Origin: Chloroflexota bacterium
Lineage (GTDB): Bacteria > Chloroflexota > Anaerolineae > Promineifilales > Promineifilaceae
Assembly (NCBI GenBank): GCA_008501785.1
Contig: QQUD01000862.1
Location: 1-7,189 of the forward strand
Direction of reading: 5' to 3'
Length of the DNA: 7,189 nucleotides
The notes below the pieces were generated by a model. The model was not told the origin of the DNA, made no database searches, and saw nothing but the letters and a program-made list of their open reading frames with translations. The position numbers were made by a program, and so were the translations under genes. Position 1 is the stretch's first letter. Each line of letters begins with the position of its first letter. Below are positions 5,173 to 7,189 of the stretch, one piece after another.

Positions 5173-6486
5173 ATGCTAAAAGTAACCATTATCGGCGCAG
5201 GCAGCGCTGTTTTTGCCACTGAAGTTATGAGCGATATTTTGTGTACACCTGGATTAGACTCGGGCACCTTTGCCCTGGTAGACATCCATGCAGGGCGGTT
5301 AGAACTGGCGCACAAAATGGCTGAGTTTTTAGTGGCTCAAAGCGGCCGTAATTGGACCATCGAAGCCAGTACAGACCTCACCAAAGTTTTACCGGGCAGC
5401 GATTACATCATCAACACCATTGAGGTGGCTGGTCGCGAAAATGTGCGCCACGATTATGACATTCCCATGAAATATGGCGTCGATCAATGTATCGGCGACA
5501 CCATCGGCCCAGGTGGCTTGTTCAAAGCATTGCGCACCTTACCCGCCTGGCTCAACATTTTGGCAGATATCGAGCGATTGGCCCCTGATGCCCTGGTGAT
5601 GAACTATACAAATCCGATGTCGCTGACCGTGCTAACCGGTGTGCGCGGCAGTAAGCTGCCCGTTGTGGGTTTATGCCACTCCATTCAACACACTAGCTAC
5701 CAGTTAGCCGAATACCTGGACATTCCCTGGGGTGAGATTGATTGGCGGGCGGCAGGCATTAACCATTTAGCCTGGTTTGTGAAGCTGGAACGTAATGGTG
5801 AAGATTTATATCCGCATTTGCGGCAGCGCATCACGAACCAACCTGATATTTATGAAAAAGACCCGGTGCGTTTTGAGATGATGAAACATTTGGGCGCATT
5901 TGTGACGGAATCGAGCGGACACACATCTGAATATACCGGCTACTTCCGCAAGCGGCCTGACCTTATCAAAAAATATATGCGCTCTGAATATCGTGGTGAA
6001 AGTGGCTTTTATGCTAACAACTGGCCGACCTGGCTGGAAGAAGCTGCACAAGAATTGCGCGATTATCTCTCAGGTAAAGAAAAATTCGAGCTAGAACGTG
6101 GTCCTGAATTTGCATCGTACATTATTGAAGGGAAGGAAACGGGCAAGCCTTCTGTCATTTATGGCAATGTGCTCAATACCGGACTGATTGACAATTTGCC
6201 ACAAGATGGCGTGGTGGAAGTGGCGTGTCTCGTCGATAAAAAAGGGGTACAGCCAACTCACTTTGGCAAGCTGCCGACACATTTGGCTGCTTTAGATGCA
6301 CAGCATATGGCGTTTCATGATTTGGTGGCAACGGCCGTTTTAGACCAAAACCGAGAAGCAGCCGTGCAGGCATTGATGGTGGACCCATTGACAGCGGCTG
6401 TTTGCTCTCTGGATGAAATTCGCACGATGTTTGATGAGATGGCAGAGGTGCAACGTGATTACCTACCCGATTTCCTCCAAAAATAA
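5173..6486 (+). CDS. Glycoside hydrolase family 4 (alpha-galactosidase/alpha-glucosidase group, NAD- and metal-dependent)
   Basis: This is a cytoplasmic glycosidase of 437 residues, near the MelA/AglA length. GH4 enzymes cleave glycosides by an oxidation-elimination route that needs NAD and a divalent metal, usually manganese. Seen here: a Rossmann NAD site VTIIGAGSAVF at 4-14; GDTIGPGGLFKALRTLP at 108-124; NYTNPM at 144-149; the diagnostic GLCHSIQ at 166-172; AGINHLAWF at 194-202; and FVTESSGHTSEY at 243-254. Cys168 and His198 are the expected metal ligands. The CHS-type motif places it with alpha-galactosidases and alpha-glucosidases, rather than the phospho-glycosidase (CN.P) or glucuronidase (CHG) groups. 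No signal peptide is present, which fits hydrolysis of imported oligosaccharides. The precise substrate is not decided by the sequence. A AACGGCCGTT palindrome (6330-6339) encodes A-T-A-V in the C-terminal part. The 3' end overlaps the likely start of the next gene by 32 bases. Confidence 0.93.
   Translation: MLKVTIIGAGSAVFATEVMSDILCTPGLDSGTFALVDIHAGRLELAHKMAEFLVAQSGRNWTIEASTDLTKVLPGSDYIINTIEVAGRENVRHDYDIPMKYGVDQCIGDTIGPGGLFKALRTLPAWLNILADIERLAPDALVMNYTNPMSLTVLTGVRGSKLPVVGLCHSIQHTSYQLAEYLDIPWGEIDWRAAGINHLAWFVKLERNGEDLYPHLRQRITNQPDIYEKDPVRFEMMKHLGAFVTESSGHTSEYTGYFRKRPDLIKKYMRSEYRGESGFYANNWPTWLEEAAQELRDYLSGKEKFELERGPEFASYIIEGKETGKPSVIYGNVLNTGLIDNLPQDGVVEVACLVDKKGVQPTHFGKLPTHLAALDAQHMAFHDLVATAVLDQNREAAVQALMVDPLTAAVCSLDEIRTMFDEMAEVQRDYLPDFLQK
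6444..6448 (+). promoter_or_regulatory. Candidate ribosome-binding site for the overlapping downstream gene
   Basis: AGAGG inside the end of the GH4 gene lies 6 bases before an in-frame GTG at 6455. It supports that start over an upstream ATG (6434) and a downstream TTG (6494), both of which lack a comparable site. Confidence 0.45.
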
Positions 6487-7189
6487 AGCTGCTTTGGATG
6501 CGAAAACGGCCGTTTTTACATGGCCCGATTTCATAGTCGTATTGGGTGTGGCTGGGATGGCATTGTTCATTTATGGTCGCACCCTCACCCCTGGCTTGCT
6601 GCCGGGAGATGGCGGCGAATTCCAAACGTTGACCTACTTGTGGGGTCACAGCCACCCAACTGGCTATCCCGTTTACCTTACGCTGACTCGCCTATTTACA
6701 CTGCTGCCGACAGGTGGGTTGGCCTACCGGGTGAATCTGTTTTCGGCGGTGATAGGGGCGTTGGTGGTGGCGGGTGTGTATATAAACGGCCGTTTCCTCA
6801 CCCAACGCCGCATCATTCCCATTGTGGGGGCGTTGATAGTTGCCCTTTCTCCCACATTTTGGTCACAGGCGGTAATTGCCGAAGTGTACACAGCCGGTGC
6901 TGCGCTAATCGTTTGGATCATCGCGGCGCTGCTTTGGTGGCGCACAACTGGCAGCCAACGGGTGCTTTTTGTGGCTGGTTTGTTAGGCGGATTGAGCTTA
7001 GGCGTGCATATGAGTGTGATGCTGATTGCGCCAGCAATGGGGATATTTCTCCTGCTGCCCAACCGAAAGCCTAAAGAAGGTGAACAAGAAATAAAATCGC
7101 TGTTCTCCAATCTGAAAGCACCACTTCTAGGAGCAGCGATTGGGCTGGTCATCACCATTTTGCTGTTCGTCTTGATGGATTGGAACAAT
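6455..7189 (+). CDS. DUF2723 family GT-C-like membrane protein, N-terminal part (3' end outside window)
   Basis: This frame stays open to the window edge, giving at least 245 residues. From the GTG at 6455 the protein reads as a short hydrophilic tail, then a membrane helix (IVVLGVAGMALFIYG, about 27-41), then the loop LTPGLLPGDGGEFQTLTYLW with Asp52 and Glu55, and GHSHPTGYPVYL at 64-75. RVNLFSAVIGALVVAGVY and LSPTFWSQAVIAEVYTAGAA follow. These are hallmarks of DUF2723, related to protein O-mannosyltransferases and other GT-C enzymes that use lipid-linked sugars; the acidic pair in the first loop corresponds to the GT-C catalytic loop. Several more hydrophobic helices follow. The start is uncertain: GTG 6455 has AGAGG upstream and overlaps GH4 by 32 bases; ATG 6434 or TTG 6494 are alternatives. 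The overlap implies cotranscription with GH4, but the role looks anabolic and may be unrelated to sugar uptake. It holds two AACGGCCGTT palindromes (6503-6516 and 6784-6795). Confidence 0.85.
   Translation, partial: MITYPISSKNKAALDAKTAVFTWPDFIVVLGVAGMALFIYGRTLTPGLLPGDGGEFQTLTYLWGHSHPTGYPVYLTLTRLFTLLPTGGLAYRVNLFSAVIGALVVAGVYINGRFLTQRRIIPIVGALIVALSPTFWSQAVIAEVYTAGAALIVWIIAALLWWRTTGSQRVLFVAGLLGGLSLGVHMSVMLIAPAMGIFLLLPNRKPKEGEQEIKSLFSNLKAPLLGAAIGLVITILLFVLMDWNN

Larger units (their letters stand above)
460..6795. repeat. Highly iterated palindrome AACGGCCGTT, seven dispersed copies
   Basis: Exact copies of the 10-mer, with their full palindrome extents, are at 460-469, 1997-2010 (14 bp), 3082-3093 (12 bp), 3971-3984 (14 bp), 6330-6339, 6503-6516 (14 bp) and 6784-6795 (12 bp). 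Near copies are TACGGCCGTA (11-20) and TACGGCCGTT (1069-1078). The core CGGCCG occurs 13 times. All seven exact copies are inside genes. Five are read as ACG-GCC-GTT (T-A-V), one as CGG-CCG-TTT (R-P-F) and one as AAC-GGC-CGT (N-G-R), so three codon phases are used and the protein does not explain the signal. Chance expectation for a given 10-mer here is about 0.007. It resembles, in style, the HIP1 octamer of cyanobacteria; the role is unknown. Confidence 0.85.

Noticed and set aside
6520..7074. Plus-strand open frame of 184 codons starting at ATG 6520
   Set aside because: It is out of frame with the DUF2723 protein, whose conserved motifs (GDGGEF, GHSHPTGYP) are in the frame containing 6455. 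The translation of the 6520 frame is Cys/His/Arg-rich without family features.

Overview
The window looks like accessory carbohydrate-metabolism DNA from a bacterium with moderate GC. A Chloroflexota (Anaerolineae-like) origin is my best guess. It rests on lipoprotein signal peptides ending in A-C-G-G-G, a CUT1 sugar importer with no ATPase beside it, a DUF2723 membrane protein and general gene style. None of these is a taxonomic proof. All recognised genes are on the + strand and are spaced like one or two operons.

Layout: (1) 1-496, the C-terminal part of a SIS-domain sugar-phosphate isomerase/deaminase. (2) 557-3887, a complete CUT1 ABC sugar importer lacking its ATPase: lipoprotein solute-binding protein (557-1906), MalF-like permease (1965-2978) and MalG-like permease (3027-3887). 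(3) 3905-4948, a secreted lipoprotein with a TM1410/GH114-like glycoside hydrolase domain. (4) 4949-5172, a 224-base gap packed with palindromes and tandem repeats. (5) 5173-6486, an intracellular NAD- and metal-dependent GH4 glycosidase of the alpha-galactosidase/alpha-glucosidase group. (6) From about 6455 to the window edge, the N-terminal part of a DUF2723 GT-C-like membrane protein that overlaps the GH4 gene.

Working model (inference): the surface-anchored GH114-like enzyme cuts an extracellular polysaccharide, the binding protein and two permeases import the oligosaccharides using an ATPase encoded elsewhere, GH4 hydrolyses them inside the cell, and the SIS enzyme processes the (amino) sugar phosphate. 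GH114 is known for endo-alpha-1,4-polygalactosaminidase activity, and SIS proteins of the AgaS type act on galactosamine-6-phosphate. A galactosamine-rich glycan is therefore an attractive but unproven substrate.

The most striking signals beyond the genes are at the DNA level. The 10-mer palindrome AACGGCCGTT occurs seven times, in three codon phases and always inside genes; about 0.007 copies are expected by chance. Separately, six units follow a pattern close to AAGTG-N5-CACCT (or its reverse complement). They are paired into three hairpins whose centres differ but mostly still base-pair, which looks like a dispersed hairpin repeat family in the gaps between genes.
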